A stretch of DNA of 64,000 nt from Pseudomonas saudiphocaensis (GCF_000756775.1 NZ_CCSF01000001.1:3038001-3102000); one strand, 5' to 3'; counted from the first letter of the stretch, positions 48,456-58,375 are shown. A program made the numbers and translations. The notes: generated by a model from the letters alone, not told the origin.

Positions 48456-48532
48456 GTAGTCGCCTCCGTATACAGCTGCCCCTTGTAGAATGGGGGTTTC
48501 AGCTTGGTGTGTAGTCGCCTCGCAATACAGCT
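48456..48532. promoter_or_regulatory. Pair of 22-bp direct repeats upstream of the RHH-like gene
   Basis: GTAGTCGCCTC-CGT-ATACAGCT (48456) and GTAGTCGCCTC-GCA-ATACAGCT (48511) share 19 or more of 22 positions and start 55 bases (five helical turns) apart. The first one overlaps the likely ribosome-binding region of the RHH-like gene, so repression by its product is plausible. Confidence 0.55.
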
Positions 48533-48730
48533 TAAATGGCTTATTTGTCGAAAACTCTATTAAAATCAATGCCTTGAGTGCGCCTGCAAGGTGCGTATGG
48601 TGTATAGCAAAAAAGCTGTGTTTTCAGGGCAGCCAACATCCCCAGAACACCTCGGTTTTTAAGGGAAACTGCTATCAAGAGGGTCTGTGTAATCCCCAAC
48701 GGCTTGTCCGTTGGCAGAGGTAGCTCAAAA

Positions 48731-48991
48731 GTAGCAATCAGGTAGCAGCTAAATAGCAGTTAAGTAGCAGTTAGATAGCAAGAAAGAAGCAGATCACGCA
48801 TTTATCAGGCAGGGATGATGCAAAAATCATCCAGGAATGATGCAGAAATCACTCAACTTTGATGCAAAGCACTCCGGTCGAAGATGAATACATTCTGAAG
48901 ACAGAAAGACAACAGTTAGAGAACACTTAGAAGACAGAAAAGCAACAGTAGGCAACTGAAAGACAACTGGGAGACAACAAGAAAGCAACAG
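48731..48991. repeat. Non-coding array of phased 11-bp and 22-bp repeats (iteron-like)
   Basis: Three blocks follow each other. Block 1 (48731-48785) has five direct 11-bp units of the type RTAGCAGTTAR. Block 2 (48815-48875) has three units starting (A/T)TGATGC at 48815, 48837 and 48859, exactly 22 bp apart. Block 3 (48897-48991) has units such as AGACAACAGTT at about 11-bp steps (48908, 48919, 48930, 48941, then slightly irregular). The rest of the gene-free stretch 48448-49016 has no clear signal beyond the repeats at 48456-48532. Confidence 0.82.
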
Positions 48992-49016
48992 TCTGGTGCT
49001 GCGTTGAATACAAAGC

Positions 49017-49850
49017 CTACCTCCTGCCACTAACTACCATTGCCTTGAGCTGGCTTCTTGCGAGCGTGGCTGCTGTTTTTGCTCCTTGGGTAGTCGGGAC
49101 AAAGTCGCCGCTACGATGGCGCTGAAGGAGTCCATGAAAATACTGAATGGGCGACTGCGTTATGTGCCCAGGACGCGCCATCGCTTTGGACAGCTCGGCC
49201 AGTAGAAATCTTGCTTCCTGATCCGGTGTGTTGCGTAGCAAAACGGTAATTTGCTCCCGCTCGCCTGTGGATAACTGCCCAAGTGGCTCGGGCTCCGGTG
49301 TAGTAGGGTTATAGTTATAGTTATAGTTATAGTTAACCCGCCCCCTATCGATAGGGTATGGATAGGGTATCGATACCCTATCTGGGGAGCCTTCATCGAC
49401 TGCCGATGAAGGGCTAAAAGCGTTGGAGACGAGCCCTCGGAGCTCTCCGTTCTCGGGGAGCCGTTGGATCAAGTCATCGGTGTAAAGCGTGCGCCATTGC
49501 TCGGGTAGCTCCCGAATCTGGTTGAATGTCTTCTGCCGAAGCGTTGGTCCTAGGGCCATGCGCGGGGAGTTGTGATCCCACCAGATGTGAACCCACACGT
49601 AGCTCTGCTCTGGTTCGTATTCGATGAAGCCTGCATCTTGTAGCCGGCGCAAAATCGGCATGAATTGGGATTCGGCATCCCAGCCCATTTCAGACGCAGC
49701 AATGCGCGGAACAATCTGGTAGGCGCCAATGATGTTGCTGAAGGGGCATGTCAGCAGATAGGTGAGCGTCGACCTGTCTTCCTGAGTCCTGCCAGCCATT
49801 TTGGGCGACCGCCAGAATGCAGAATCATTGATAGTGCGTTGCCTGCTCAT
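49017..49850 (-). CDS. Lambda-O-like replication initiator (putative)
   Basis: The 277-residue protein has an N-terminal winged-helix-type region (about 1-115: INDSAFWRSPKMAG, CPFSNIIGAYQIVP, LRRLQDAGFIEYE) like phage replication O-type or DnaT-like proteins, a low-complexity linker (IPYPYPIDRGRVNYNYNYNY, about 160-190) and a C-terminal helical part. Its ATG overlaps the stop of the small HTH gene (ATGA). The phased repeats lie just downstream. A role in replicating the excised island is inferred. A transcription-factor role cannot be ruled out. Confidence 0.6.
   Translation of the reverse strand: MSRQRTINDSAFWRSPKMAGRTQEDRSTLTYLLTCPFSNIIGAYQIVPRIAASEMGWDAESQFMPILRRLQDAGFIEYEPEQSYVWVHIWWDHNSPRMALGPTLRQKTFNQIRELPEQWRTLYTDDLIQRLPENGELRGLVSNAFSPSSAVDEGSPDRVSIPYPYPIDRGRVNYNYNYNYNPTTPEPEPLGQLSTGEREQITVLLRNTPDQEARFLLAELSKAMARPGHITQSPIQYFHGLLQRHRSGDFVPTTQGAKTAATLARSQLKAMVVSGRR
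49308..49382. repeat. AT-rich hexamers and perfect palindromes inside the replication gene
   Basis: Four GTTATA units (49308-49331) are followed by CCCTATCGATAGGG (49343-49356, perfect palindrome) and GATAGGGTATCGATACCCTATC (49361-49382, perfect 22-bp palindrome). The heptamer GATAGGG or its complement occurs four times. The sequence codes for the Asn-Tyr and Pro-Tyr linker of the overlapping protein. Confidence 0.85.
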
Positions 49851-50071
49851 GCGCTGGCCTCATCAATCAGCCGCGCAATGCCTTGAGTTTTGAAGTAAAC
49901 ACGGCGACCGATTTTAAGCCGGGTATCCCGCAGTTTTTGGGCGAGCTCAGAGTTTCCAGATAGAGTTATGCGTAATCCATCTTTGCTTCGATGAAGAATA
50001 TCTGCGACTTGTTCAATTGAAAGGAGTGGTGAACCTTGAAACTTATCAAGTAGTAGTTGTTCAGTGCTCAA
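49847..50071 (-). CDS. Small HTH protein, excisionase/AlpA-like
   Basis: The 74-residue protein shows a helix-turn-helix of the MerR/excisionase kind (LLSIEQVADILHRSKDGLRI) and a following wing (LKIGRRVYFKTQGIARLID). Small proteins like this near a tyrosine integrase often act as recombination directionality factors. It overlaps the replication-like gene by 4 bases. Confidence 0.65.
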   Translation of the reverse strand: MSTEQLLLDKFQGSPLLSIEQVADILHRSKDGLRITLSGNSELAQKLRDTRLKIGRRVYFKTQGIARLIDEASA

Positions 50072-50457
50072 TTTATATTCTCCTGAAGCATTGCTTAGAA
50101 TAATTTCGTTATCTAGCGGTTATGTTCGCTAGATGAAGATGGCTTCAGGTTACTTCGTGACGTAATTTTTGGTCAAATCAGAAAAGTCAAATAGTATTTA
50201 CAAGTGTTGACAAAAATCGGTGTGATTCTGCAGTTTTCTGTTGCGGCTTTCTGGCTATCTTGTTGTTTTAATTGAATTTTAATATTTTGTTCTGGTTACA
50301 TTTTGTTACTATTTGATTTTTTATTTTCTACTTTTGGTCGCCTGGCGGTTGGGTTTTGAGGCTAAAGCTTGGTTGTGTACTAGGTCGGCCTCCATTTCTT
50401 GCGTGGACTTGTCTACGCAAAAAATGGAGGAATTTCTTTGCTTGGGTCTCTTGCAGT
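50072..50457. other. AT-rich gene-free region between integrase and HTH gene
   Basis: No gene is seen in these 386 bases. The part near 50160-50330 is very rich in A and T, with runs of T, and probably contains the promoter for the leftward HTH-replication genes. The only clear structure is the inverted repeat at 50389-50430. Confidence 0.5.
50389..50430. terminator. Inverted repeat past the integrase stop
   Basis: CCTCCATTTCTTGCGT pairs with ACGCAAAAAATGGAGG over 16 bp with one mismatch and a 10-base loop. It lies 28 bases after the integrase stop on its strand, so a terminator for int is the simplest reading, although no T run follows in that direction. Confidence 0.5.
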
Positions 50458-51543
50458 CTACGGTTTGGTTTGCTCAGCCATTCTGTCCAGCTTGCCTACA
50501 AGGTCTTCGGCCCGTAGGTGTGTGTAGCGCTTCAGCATCTGCATCGACTTGTGGCCGCTGATGGCGGAAACCTCCTGGTCGGATAGGCCGCCCTCAACCA
50601 GCCGGCTGACTGCTTCATGGCGCAGATCGTGGAAGCGCAGATCGGGCATCCCAAGCTTGGTCTTCAGCAAACCCCAGGTCTTCGTGAAGGCGTAGGGGCC
50701 GCGCTTGCCGTTTTTGCCTGGTTCGCCAAAGAACACCAGGTCGCAGTCAATCGGGCGTATAGGGTTGTTCAGCGCCGCCTGGAAGGTCTCTGTGGCCCAT
50801 TTGCTGAGCGGGACAGTGCGTGCAGTGTCGTTTTTGGTGTCGGAGAGCCGCACCACGCGCTTTTTCATATCGACCTGATGCCTGCGCAGGGATGTGATCT
50901 CAGACGAGCGCATGCCGGTTTCCAGGGCGATGCGGACGATCCAGCCAAGCATGGGGTTGCTGTGATTGTTCACGGCGGTCAGCAGGCGGCGTTCTTCTTC
51001 TGCAGACAGGCGCCGGTCACGGCCTTCGCCGGGGCTGGGTTTGCGAATGTTCAGCACCGGATTGAAGCTGAGGCCCAGGCCCCACTCCTGAATCGCCACG
51101 GTGAACAGGTGGCTGAGCAGGGCCAGCTCCAAGCGCACGGTGTTGTTGCTGGTGGGCTTGCCGCGATTAGTGATCGAGGCCAGGCGCGTGTCGCGGTAGC
51201 CGGCGATGATATCAGCGGAGAGGGCGGCCATGGAGTATTTGCCCAGGTGGCTGATCAGCTGCTGGGCTTTGGTGGCCTCGGCGCGCTGGGTGGTCGGCTT
51301 CTTGGTCGGGCTGATTTCGCTGAGGTAGCGTTTCAGCGCCATTTCCAAGGTCATGCGCTCGGAGCCGCTGCGCTGGATGTACACGCCCCTGACCATTTCA
51401 TCTTCGGTGCGGCGCGCCCAGTCTTCGGCATCACGTTTGGTTCGGAAGGTTTTAGTGTTGGTCGGCCAGCCAGTTTTGCGCACCAAGGCTTTCCAGGTAC
51501 CGGCTTCGGTTTTGACAATCGTGGCCAAGTTTTTGAGCTCCAA
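50458..51543 (-). CDS. Tyrosine-type site-specific integrase
   Basis: The 361-residue recombinase has the N-terminal arm-binding and SAM-like core-binding regions and a C-terminal catalytic domain. The catalytic residues are visible: Arg in ALETGMRSSEI, His-x-x-Arg in HDLRHEAVS, His in SGHKSMQ and the nucleophile Tyr in LKRYTHL. It lies 112 bases from the tRNA gene used as the attachment site, as is typical for islands. Confidence 0.95.
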   Translation of the reverse strand: MELKNLATIVKTEAGTWKALVRKTGWPTNTKTFRTKRDAEDWARRTEDEMVRGVYIQRSGSERMTLEMALKRYLSEISPTKKPTTQRAEATKAQQLISHLGKYSMAALSADIIAGYRDTRLASITNRGKPTSNNTVRLELALLSHLFTVAIQEWGLGLSFNPVLNIRKPSPGEGRDRRLSAEEERRLLTAVNNHSNPMLGWIVRIALETGMRSSEITSLRRHQVDMKKRVVRLSDTKNDTARTVPLSKWATETFQAALNNPIRPIDCDLVFFGEPGKNGKRGPYAFTKTWGLLKTKLGMPDLRFHDLRHEAVSRLVEGGLSDQEVSAISGHKSMQMLKRYTHLRAEDLVGKLDRMAEQTKP

Positions 51544-51627
51544 AGGCGTGCGGCTGTACCGGTACTGTACCGAATTTGTACCTTTGGACTATAGGACTGT
51601 TTCGCAGCGTTGCGCTGCAGAAAGCAC

Positions 51628-51701
51628 AAAGCCGCGCATTGCGCGGCTTTGAAGGTGGTGGGCCCACACGGACTCGAACCGTGGACCAAAGGATTATGAG
51701 T
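51628..51701 (-). other. attR: repeat overlapping the intact tRNA gene
   Basis: The 74-bp sequence matches attL with three changes, ends at ...GGATTATGAGT in the anticodon arm, and overlaps the 3' half of the tRNA gene. Integration rebuilt a complete tRNA here and left the spare 3' half at 34176. Confidence 0.92.
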
Positions 51702-51732
51702 CCTCTGCTCTAACCAACTGAGCTATAGGCCC
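51656..51732 (-). tRNA. tRNA with anticodon CAU (probably tRNA-Ile2)
   Basis: A 77-nt cloverleaf including the encoded CCA: acceptor GGGCCTA / TGGGCCC, D arm with AGCTCAGTTGGTTAGAGC, anticodon loop CTCATAA and T arm GGTTCGAGTCC. The anticodon arm with CTTTGGTC after it resembles the lysidine-modified isoleucine tRNA more than elongator tRNA-Met, but I cannot settle this without a search for tilS identity elements. Confidence 0.93.
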
Positions 51733-51912
51733 TCAGAAGGAAGGCGGATTATACCGGTGCCCTGATGGAGCGCAACTGAAGGCTGGCCGAAGCATAGTTG
51801 ATGCGCAAGGCGCAGCTGGCTTGCCTTTTACTGCTGGTGCATCGTCAGGTGCGTTGAGGCCTGCTCTGCTAGGGTTGAACGGGTGTTTTGTGTTCCAGCA
51901 TGAGGATGGGTG

Positions 51913-52641
51913 ATGAGATTCCTGTGTGCGCTACTGTTTACCCTGGTGTTCTGTGGGCTCGCCTGGGCAGACGATCCGTTGCCGGAGCTGCGGATCGAGA
52001 AGATTGCCGAAGATGTTTATCTGCATACCTCCTACCAGCATGTGGACGGCCACGGCCTGGTCGATGCGAATGGTCTGGTGGTGCTGGATGGGCAGGACGC
52101 CTACATCATCGATACGCCCTGGTCGCGGCAGGATACGGCGGCGCTGGTGGCCTGGCTGCAGGAGCGCAACTACGAGGTCAAGGCGAGTGTTTCCACTCAC
52201 TTTCACGACGACCGCACTGCCGGGATCGGCTACCTGAACTCGATTTCAGTGCCGACCTATGCCTCCGAGCAGACCAATGCCTTGCTGAAGCAGCATGACA
52301 AGGCGCTGGCGACGAAGACCTTCGGCAATGAGTCCTTATGGCTGGTGGAGAGCAAGATCGAGGTCTTCTACCCCGGCGCCGGACACAGCGTCGACAACCT
52401 GGTGGTGTGGTTGCCGGAGCAAAGGATTTTGAATGGCGGGTGCCTGGTTCGGGCGGGCGAGACCAGCACGCTGGGCAATACCAGCGATGCGGTTATCGCC
52501 GATTGGGCGGCTTCCGCGGAACGGCTGCAGCGCCGTTATCCTGATGCGCAGGTGGTGATCCCTGGGCATGGCGCCATGGGCGATAGGTCGCTGCTTGAGC
52601 ACACGCGCAAGCTGGCCGAGGCGGCGACCAAGGCCGAGTGA
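51913..52641 (+). CDS. Subclass B1 metallo-beta-lactamase
   Basis: The 242-residue protein has a signal peptide (cleavage near AWA-DD, residues 17-19) and all six B1 zinc ligands: His96, His98 and Asp100 (HFHDD), His158 (GAGHS), Cys177 (GGCLVR) and His219 (PGHG). Cys177 excludes B3. The sequence (PELRIEKIAEDVYLHTSY, NGLVVLD, IIDTPW) is closest in my memory to DIM-1 and other IMP-type enzymes. It would hydrolyse carbapenems and other beta-lactams in the periplasm. A GAGG 7 bases upstream supports the ATG at 51913. It lies outside the island, with no integron or insertion sequence nearby. Confidence 0.92.
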   Translation: MRFLCALLFTLVFCGLAWADDPLPELRIEKIAEDVYLHTSYQHVDGHGLVDANGLVVLDGQDAYIIDTPWSRQDTAALVAWLQERNYEVKASVSTHFHDDRTAGIGYLNSISVPTYASEQTNALLKQHDKALATKTFGNESLWLVESKIEVFYPGAGHSVDNLVVWLPEQRILNGGCLVRAGETSTLGNTSDAVIADWAASAERLQRRYPDAQVVIPGHGAMGDRSLLEHTRKLAEAATKAE

Positions 52642-52686
52642 CCGGCAGCCGGTCGGAGACGCAGCAGGTGCGAGAAGGGGGGTAAG

Positions 52687-52712
52687 AAAAACCCCGGCAG
52701 GGCCGGGGTTTT
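52687..52712. terminator. Bidirectional terminator between the beta-lactamase gene and rpoD
   Basis: AAAACCCCGGC / GCCGGGGTTTT forms an 11-bp stem with a 4-base loop. It has A residues on one side and T on the other, and serves the two converging genes. Confidence 0.88.
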
Positions 52713-52717
52713 AAGGG

Positions 52718-54574
<1,857 letters not shown>

Positions 54575-54673
54575 ATAACCCTATCCACTGACTGTTCTGG
54601 CGGGCTGAAAACAAGCTGAGCATTATAGCCGAGCAGGGACCTCACACGCCAGTTGAGGTCAATTTAGGCCCTT

Positions 54674-54839
54674 CTAAAAACTGTTTGCGTTGGCAAAACC
54701 GCGTTGAAACAGACTGAAACTGGTCACTTGGACCGCCAAACTCTGCGTCTTCGCCTGTTTTCGACTCGTCGCGCTCGTTCGTCAGGTTGATACCCGTTGG
54801 TCGTCGCGATTTGTCTGCCTGCCTCGCCTGCGTTTTTAG
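54674..54839. repeat. 166-bp repeat with CTAAAAAC ends between dnaG and rpoD
   Basis: It is bounded by CTAAAAAC and GTTTTTAG, an 8-bp perfect inverted repeat, with further similarity just inside (TTTGCG / CGCAGG). It contains no gene. The right end includes the dnaG stop codon. Similar fragments (AAAAACGGCCTCGCCTG) are seen at 9467-9492 and near 59020. Confidence 0.6.
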
Positions 54840-56758
54840 GTGGACCCTGTAGCGGGTGTTGCGTTGCGGTTCAAGAGATTGCGCAGCTGGTCTTTTTCCT
54901 CTGCGCTGAGTTCGCCCTGGCGGGCCTTGCGGAGCAATTTTTCCAGGCTGCGTTCGCGCTGCCTGGTTGCCAGGGTAGATATGGTGTCGAAAAACTGTTG
55001 TTCAAGGTTATCGGCCGAGATCAGCCATTCTTTCTCCGCCAGGGCGCGTAAAAGGCGCCCTTGGTCGGTTCCGTGCCAGCGTGCGATCAATTGCAGGCTG
55101 CGCAGCTTGGGGTTTTTCTGCAGGGTGCCAAGCAGGGCAACCAGCAGTTGCGCGTAAGTATCATCTTCAGCGGCGAAGTTGCTGGCATCTTCAACTTTTT
55201 GCGCCAGCTCCGGGTGATGCAGGAGCGTGCGCAGAGTGGTCAGCGCTGGTGGTTCGACGCTAGTAGGCGTGCGTGGCGCCCGCGCCTTGAAGTCTGGTCG
55301 CTGGCCGGGTTTTTTCCAGTCCTTTTTCCACTCTTTCTGGCCGCTGCGCTTGGGCTGGGGGGCTTCGGGCGGTGCGTACCAGGCGTCTTCTTCCTGGCCC
55401 GTGCTGGTGTCGTAGTAGGCGTTGTCATCGAAGTGAGGCGCCGCAGCTGGTGCGGCAACGCTCATTTGCTGCAGAGCATCGCCCTGCAGGCCGGTGATTT
55501 CGCTCAGGCGCTGGCGCATCAGGGCGCGCAGGTTGGCGCCGGGAATCTTTTCGATGAGCGGTGCCGCCAGCGTGGCCAGATGGGCTTTGCCTTCCAGTGA
55601 GCGGGGATCGGCTTCTTCACTGAGCTGCTGGAAGAAGTAGTCCGCCAACGGCTGTGCCTGCTGCTGGATGCGGGCCAGGAAGGCGTCGGTGCCTTCGCGG
55701 CGAACCAGACTGTCCGGATCTTCGCCTTCGGGCAGGAACAGGAAGCGCGCGCGCTTGCCGTCCTGCAGGTTGGGCAGGGTCGACTCGAGGGCGCGCCAGG
55801 CGGCCTTGCGTCCGGCGGCATCGCCGTCAAAGCAGAACAGCACGCTTGGGACAACCCGAAACAGGCGCTTGAGGTGCTCGTCGCTGGTGGCGGTGCCGAG
55901 GGTGGCGACGGCATTGCGCAGGCCTTGCTGGGCCAGTGCGATGACGTCCATGTAGCCTTCCACCACCATGATCTCATCGAGGTCGCGGTTGGCCTTGCGT
56001 GCCTCGTAAAGGCCGTAGAGTTCCTGACCCTTGTGAAATACCGGCGTCTCCGGCGAGTTGAGGTACTTGGGCTTGTCGTCGCCCAGTACCCTTCCGCCGA
56101 AGGCGATGATGCGTCCGCGGCTGTCGCGAATCGGAAACATCACGCGGTCACGGAAGCGGTCGTAACTGCGCCCGGTTTCGCTGTTCTCGATCAATAGGCC
56201 GGCGTCGAGCATGGCCTTGTGCTGCAGGCTGTCGCCGCCCAGATGCTTGATCAGATTGTCCCAGCCGGGCGGTGCGAAGCCGAGGCTGAAGTCGCGAGCG
56301 ATTACCCCTGAAAGGCCGCGGCTCTTGAGGTATTCCACGGCCGCCTTGCGTGCCGGGTGGCTCTTCAGTGCCTGGCGGTAGTACTCGGCGGCAGCTTCCA
56401 GCAGTGGGTACAGCGGTGAGTCGACCGGTTGTCGGGGCTTGCGGCCGGGCCCGCCTTCTTCGCGAGGCACTTCCATGCCGGCGCGCTTGGCCAGATCTTC
56501 GACCGCCTGGGGAAAGTCCAGGCTGTCATGATCCATGATGAAGCCAAGGGCGTTGCCGCCTGCGCCACAGCCGAAGCAGTAATAGAACTGCTTGTCGGGG
56601 CTGACGCTGAATGAGGGGGTCTTTTCCTTATGGAAGGGGCAGCAGGCGGTGTAGTTCTTTCCGGCTTTTTTCAGTTGAATGCGCGAACTCACCACTTCGA
56701 CAATGTCGGAGCGGTTGAGCAGGTCATCAATGAAAGACTGCGGGATCAGGCCGGCCAT
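54836..56758 (-). CDS. dnaG: DNA primase
   Basis: DnaG makes RNA primers at the replication fork. The 640 residues contain the CHC2 zinc finger (CPFHKEKTPSF then FYYCFGCGAGG, about 40-64), the TOPRIM catalytic core (IMVVEGYMDVIALAQ, with the conserved Glu) and the C-terminal DnaB-binding domain. The stop codon (TAA) lies in the CTAAAAAC end of the neighbouring repeat, so the last residues may be altered relative to relatives. Confidence 0.97.
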   Translation of the reverse strand: MAGLIPQSFIDDLLNRSDIVEVVSSRIQLKKAGKNYTACCPFHKEKTPSFSVSPDKQFYYCFGCGAGGNALGFIMDHDSLDFPQAVEDLAKRAGMEVPREEGGPGRKPRQPVDSPLYPLLEAAAEYYRQALKSHPARKAAVEYLKSRGLSGVIARDFSLGFAPPGWDNLIKHLGGDSLQHKAMLDAGLLIENSETGRSYDRFRDRVMFPIRDSRGRIIAFGGRVLGDDKPKYLNSPETPVFHKGQELYGLYEARKANRDLDEIMVVEGYMDVIALAQQGLRNAVATLGTATSDEHLKRLFRVVPSVLFCFDGDAAGRKAAWRALESTLPNLQDGKRARFLFLPEGEDPDSLVRREGTDAFLARIQQQAQPLADYFFQQLSEEADPRSLEGKAHLATLAAPLIEKIPGANLRALMRQRLSEITGLQGDALQQMSVAAPAAAPHFDDNAYYDTSTGQEEDAWYAPPEAPQPKRSGQKEWKKDWKKPGQRPDFKARAPRTPTSVEPPALTTLRTLLHHPELAQKVEDASNFAAEDDTYAQLLVALLGTLQKNPKLRSLQLIARWHGTDQGRLLRALAEKEWLISADNLEQQFFDTISTLATRQRERSLEKLLRKARQGELSAEEKDQLRNLLNRNATPATGST

Positions 56759-56798
56759 AAGGACTTAGATTACGCTCGCGATGAATAGCGCGGAAATG

Positions 56799-56836
56799 AA
56801 AAAACTCCGCCCATTCGCCAGCTGGCGAAGCGGAGT
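56799..56836 (-). terminator. Terminator between rpsU and dnaG (distal)
   Basis: On the minus strand the stem ACTCCGC / GCGGAGT, with an inner CGCCAGCTGGCG, is followed by six T. With the hairpin at 56856 it should reduce read-through from rpsU into dnaG, as known for this operon in other bacteria. Confidence 0.75.
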
Positions 56837-56855
56837 CTTTCTTCGGCGCAAATGC

Positions 56856-56879
56856 AAAGCCCGGTATTAACCGGGCTTT
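56856..56879 (-). terminator. Terminator hairpin directly after rpsU
   Basis: AAAGCCCGGT / ACCGGGCTTT is a perfect 10-bp stem with a 4-base loop, 23 bases past the rpsU stop. Confidence 0.75.
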
Positions 56880-56901
56880 ATGCGGCTTCGTCGTACGTGG
56901 A

Positions 56902-57117
56902 TCAGTACAGACGAACGCTGCGGCGCTGTTCGCGCTGCACTTTCTTGGCGTGGCGCTTTACTGCGGCAGCAGCTTTACGCTTGCGCTCGGCAGTGGGCTT
57001 CTCGTAGAACTCGCGGCTGCGGACTTCTGCCAGCACACCAGCTTTTTCGCAAGAACGCTTGAAGCGACGCAGAGCTACGTCGAATGGTTCGTTCTCTTTA
57101 ACTTTAACGTTGGGCAT
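56902..57117 (-). CDS. rpsU: 30S ribosomal protein S21
   Basis: The 71-residue basic protein has the S21 signature ([20 protein letters not shown] and the Arg/Lys-rich C-terminus). It helps mRNA binding on the 30S subunit. It is the first gene of the rpsU-dnaG-rpoD operon and diverges from tsaD across a 207-base gap that should hold both promoters. Confidence 0.98.
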   Translation of the reverse strand: MPNVKVKENEPFDVALRRFKRSCEKAGVLAEVRSREFYEKPTAERKRKAAAAVKRHAKKVQREQRRSVRLY

Positions 57118-57324
57118 CCAGGACGTACCTTCACTTGTTTACCGGTTACAACGCGCTTCGGCAAAGAGAGCGAGCACGCTGGTTTTAAGGGTTGCGGATG
57201 TTACCGCCTTGCTGCGCGGAATGCAAAGGGCCGTTAAGCGAAAAGCTTAAGCGGTTGTTCCCGTTTCGCGGCTGCGGCGATTATCATGCGCGGCTTCATT
57301 CGCTTCTCTAAAGGTTACACACCC

Positions 57325-58356
57325 ATGCTGGTGCTGGGGCTGGAAACTTCATGCGACGAAACCGGTGTCGCGCTGTATGACAGCGAACAAGGCCTGCTGG
57401 CCGATGCGTTGTTCAGTCAGATCGATCTGCATCGCGTTTACGGCGGAGTAGTGCCGGAGCTGGCATCGCGCGACCATGTCAAGCGCATGCTGCCGCTGAT
57501 TCGCCAGGTGCTGGATGAGGCCGGGCGTGATTCGAGCCAGATCGATGCGGTGGCTTATACGGCCGGGCCGGGCCTGGTTGGCGCCCTGCTGGTGGGAGCG
57601 TCCTGTGCGCAGGCGATGGCTTTTGCCTGGGGCGTACCGGCCATCGGCGTGCATCATATGGAAGGCCATCTGCTGGCGCCCATGCTCGAAGAACAGCCGC
57701 CAGCGTTCCCGTTCGTCGCCTTGCTGGTTTCTGGTGGGCATACGCAACTGGTGCGCGTAGACGGCATTGGCCGTTACGAGCTGTTGGGTGAGTCGGTGGA
57801 CGATGCCGCCGGTGAAGCCTTCGACAAGACTGCCAAACTGATGGGTCTGCGCTACCCCGGTGGCCCTGAAATCGCGGCGCTGGCCGAGCGCGGTACTCCT
57901 GGGCGTTTCGTCTTTCCACGTCCGATGACTGATCGCCCAGGGCTGGATTTCAGCTTCAGCGGCCTCAAGACTTCCACCCTCACTGCCTGGCAGCGCTGCC
58001 GCGAGGCCGGTGATGATAGCGAGCAGACTCGCTGTGACATCGCCTTGGCGTTTCAGCAGGCAGTGGTCGATACGCTGACGATCAAATGCCGTCGTGCCTT
58101 GCAGCAGACGGGCCTCAATACGCTGGTGATTGCCGGTGGGGTCAGCGCCAATCAGGCCCTGCGCCATAGTCTGGAAAGCATGCTCGCCGAGCTGAAAGGC
58201 CAGGTGTTTTATGCGCGGCCGCGGTTCTGTACCGACAATGGCGCAATGATCGCCTATGCCGGATGCCAGCGACTGCTGGCCGGGCAGCGTGAGGATCTGG
58301 CGATCAAGGTGCAGGCGCGTTGGCCGATGGAAAGCCTGCCTGACTGTGGGGCGTAG
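57325..58356 (+). CDS. tsaD: tRNA threonylcarbamoyladenosine (t6A37) synthase subunit
   Basis: TsaD transfers the threonylcarbamoyl group to A37 of ANN-reading tRNAs. The 343 residues show [16 protein letters not shown] at the N-terminus, the metal-binding HHMEGH motif (about 110-115), [10 protein letters not shown] and [10 protein letters not shown]. The start at 57325 (MLVLGLETS) matches the family; the in-frame ATG 39 bases upstream would add a non-conserved leader. Confidence 0.97.
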   Translation: MLVLGLETSCDETGVALYDSEQGLLADALFSQIDLHRVYGGVVPELASRDHVKRMLPLIRQVLDEAGRDSSQIDAVAYTAGPGLVGALLVGASCAQAMAFAWGVPAIGVHHMEGHLLAPMLEEQPPAFPFVALLVSGGHTQLVRVDGIGRYELLGESVDDAAGEAFDKTAKLMGLRYPGGPEIAALAERGTPGRFVFPRPMTDRPGLDFSFSGLKTSTLTAWQRCREAGDDSEQTRCDIALAFQQAVVDTLTIKCRRALQQTGLNTLVIAGGVSANQALRHSLESMLAELKGQVFYARPRFCTDNGAMIAYAGCQRLLAGQREDLAIKVQARWPMESLPDCGA

Positions 58357-58375
58357 CAGTTTGTCGGCCGTAGCG

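Larger units (their letters stand above)
34176..51701. mobile_element. tRNA-integrated genomic island (defence island)
   Basis: The element lies between two 74-bp direct repeats (34176-34249 and 51628-51701, 71 of 74 bases equal) that include the 3' half of a tRNA gene. The integrase is next to the tRNA, and every island gene lies on the minus strand. The left part (34.5-38.0 kb) is clearly AT-rich and the rest is not, so the island was built in steps. Cargo: type I restriction-modification, Abi/HEPN, an ABC-three-component-like module and a NERD protein. Replication- and excision-like genes adjoin the integrase. No conjugation genes, capsid genes or relaxase were seen. Confidence 0.92.

Noticed and set aside
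48731-48991. Array considered as a CRISPR
   Set aside because: Units are 11 or 22 bp, placed end to end without unique spacers, and no cas genes are present.
48827-49030. Minus-strand frame with repeated VVFLSS peptides
   Set aside because: The repeats come from the 11-bp DNA period, which is not a multiple of three, so the protein repeats are accidental. No ribosome-binding site was seen.
51913-52641. Beta-lactamase gene as cargo of the island
   Set aside because: It lies beyond attR and the intact tRNA, so it is outside the element as bounded by the direct repeats.
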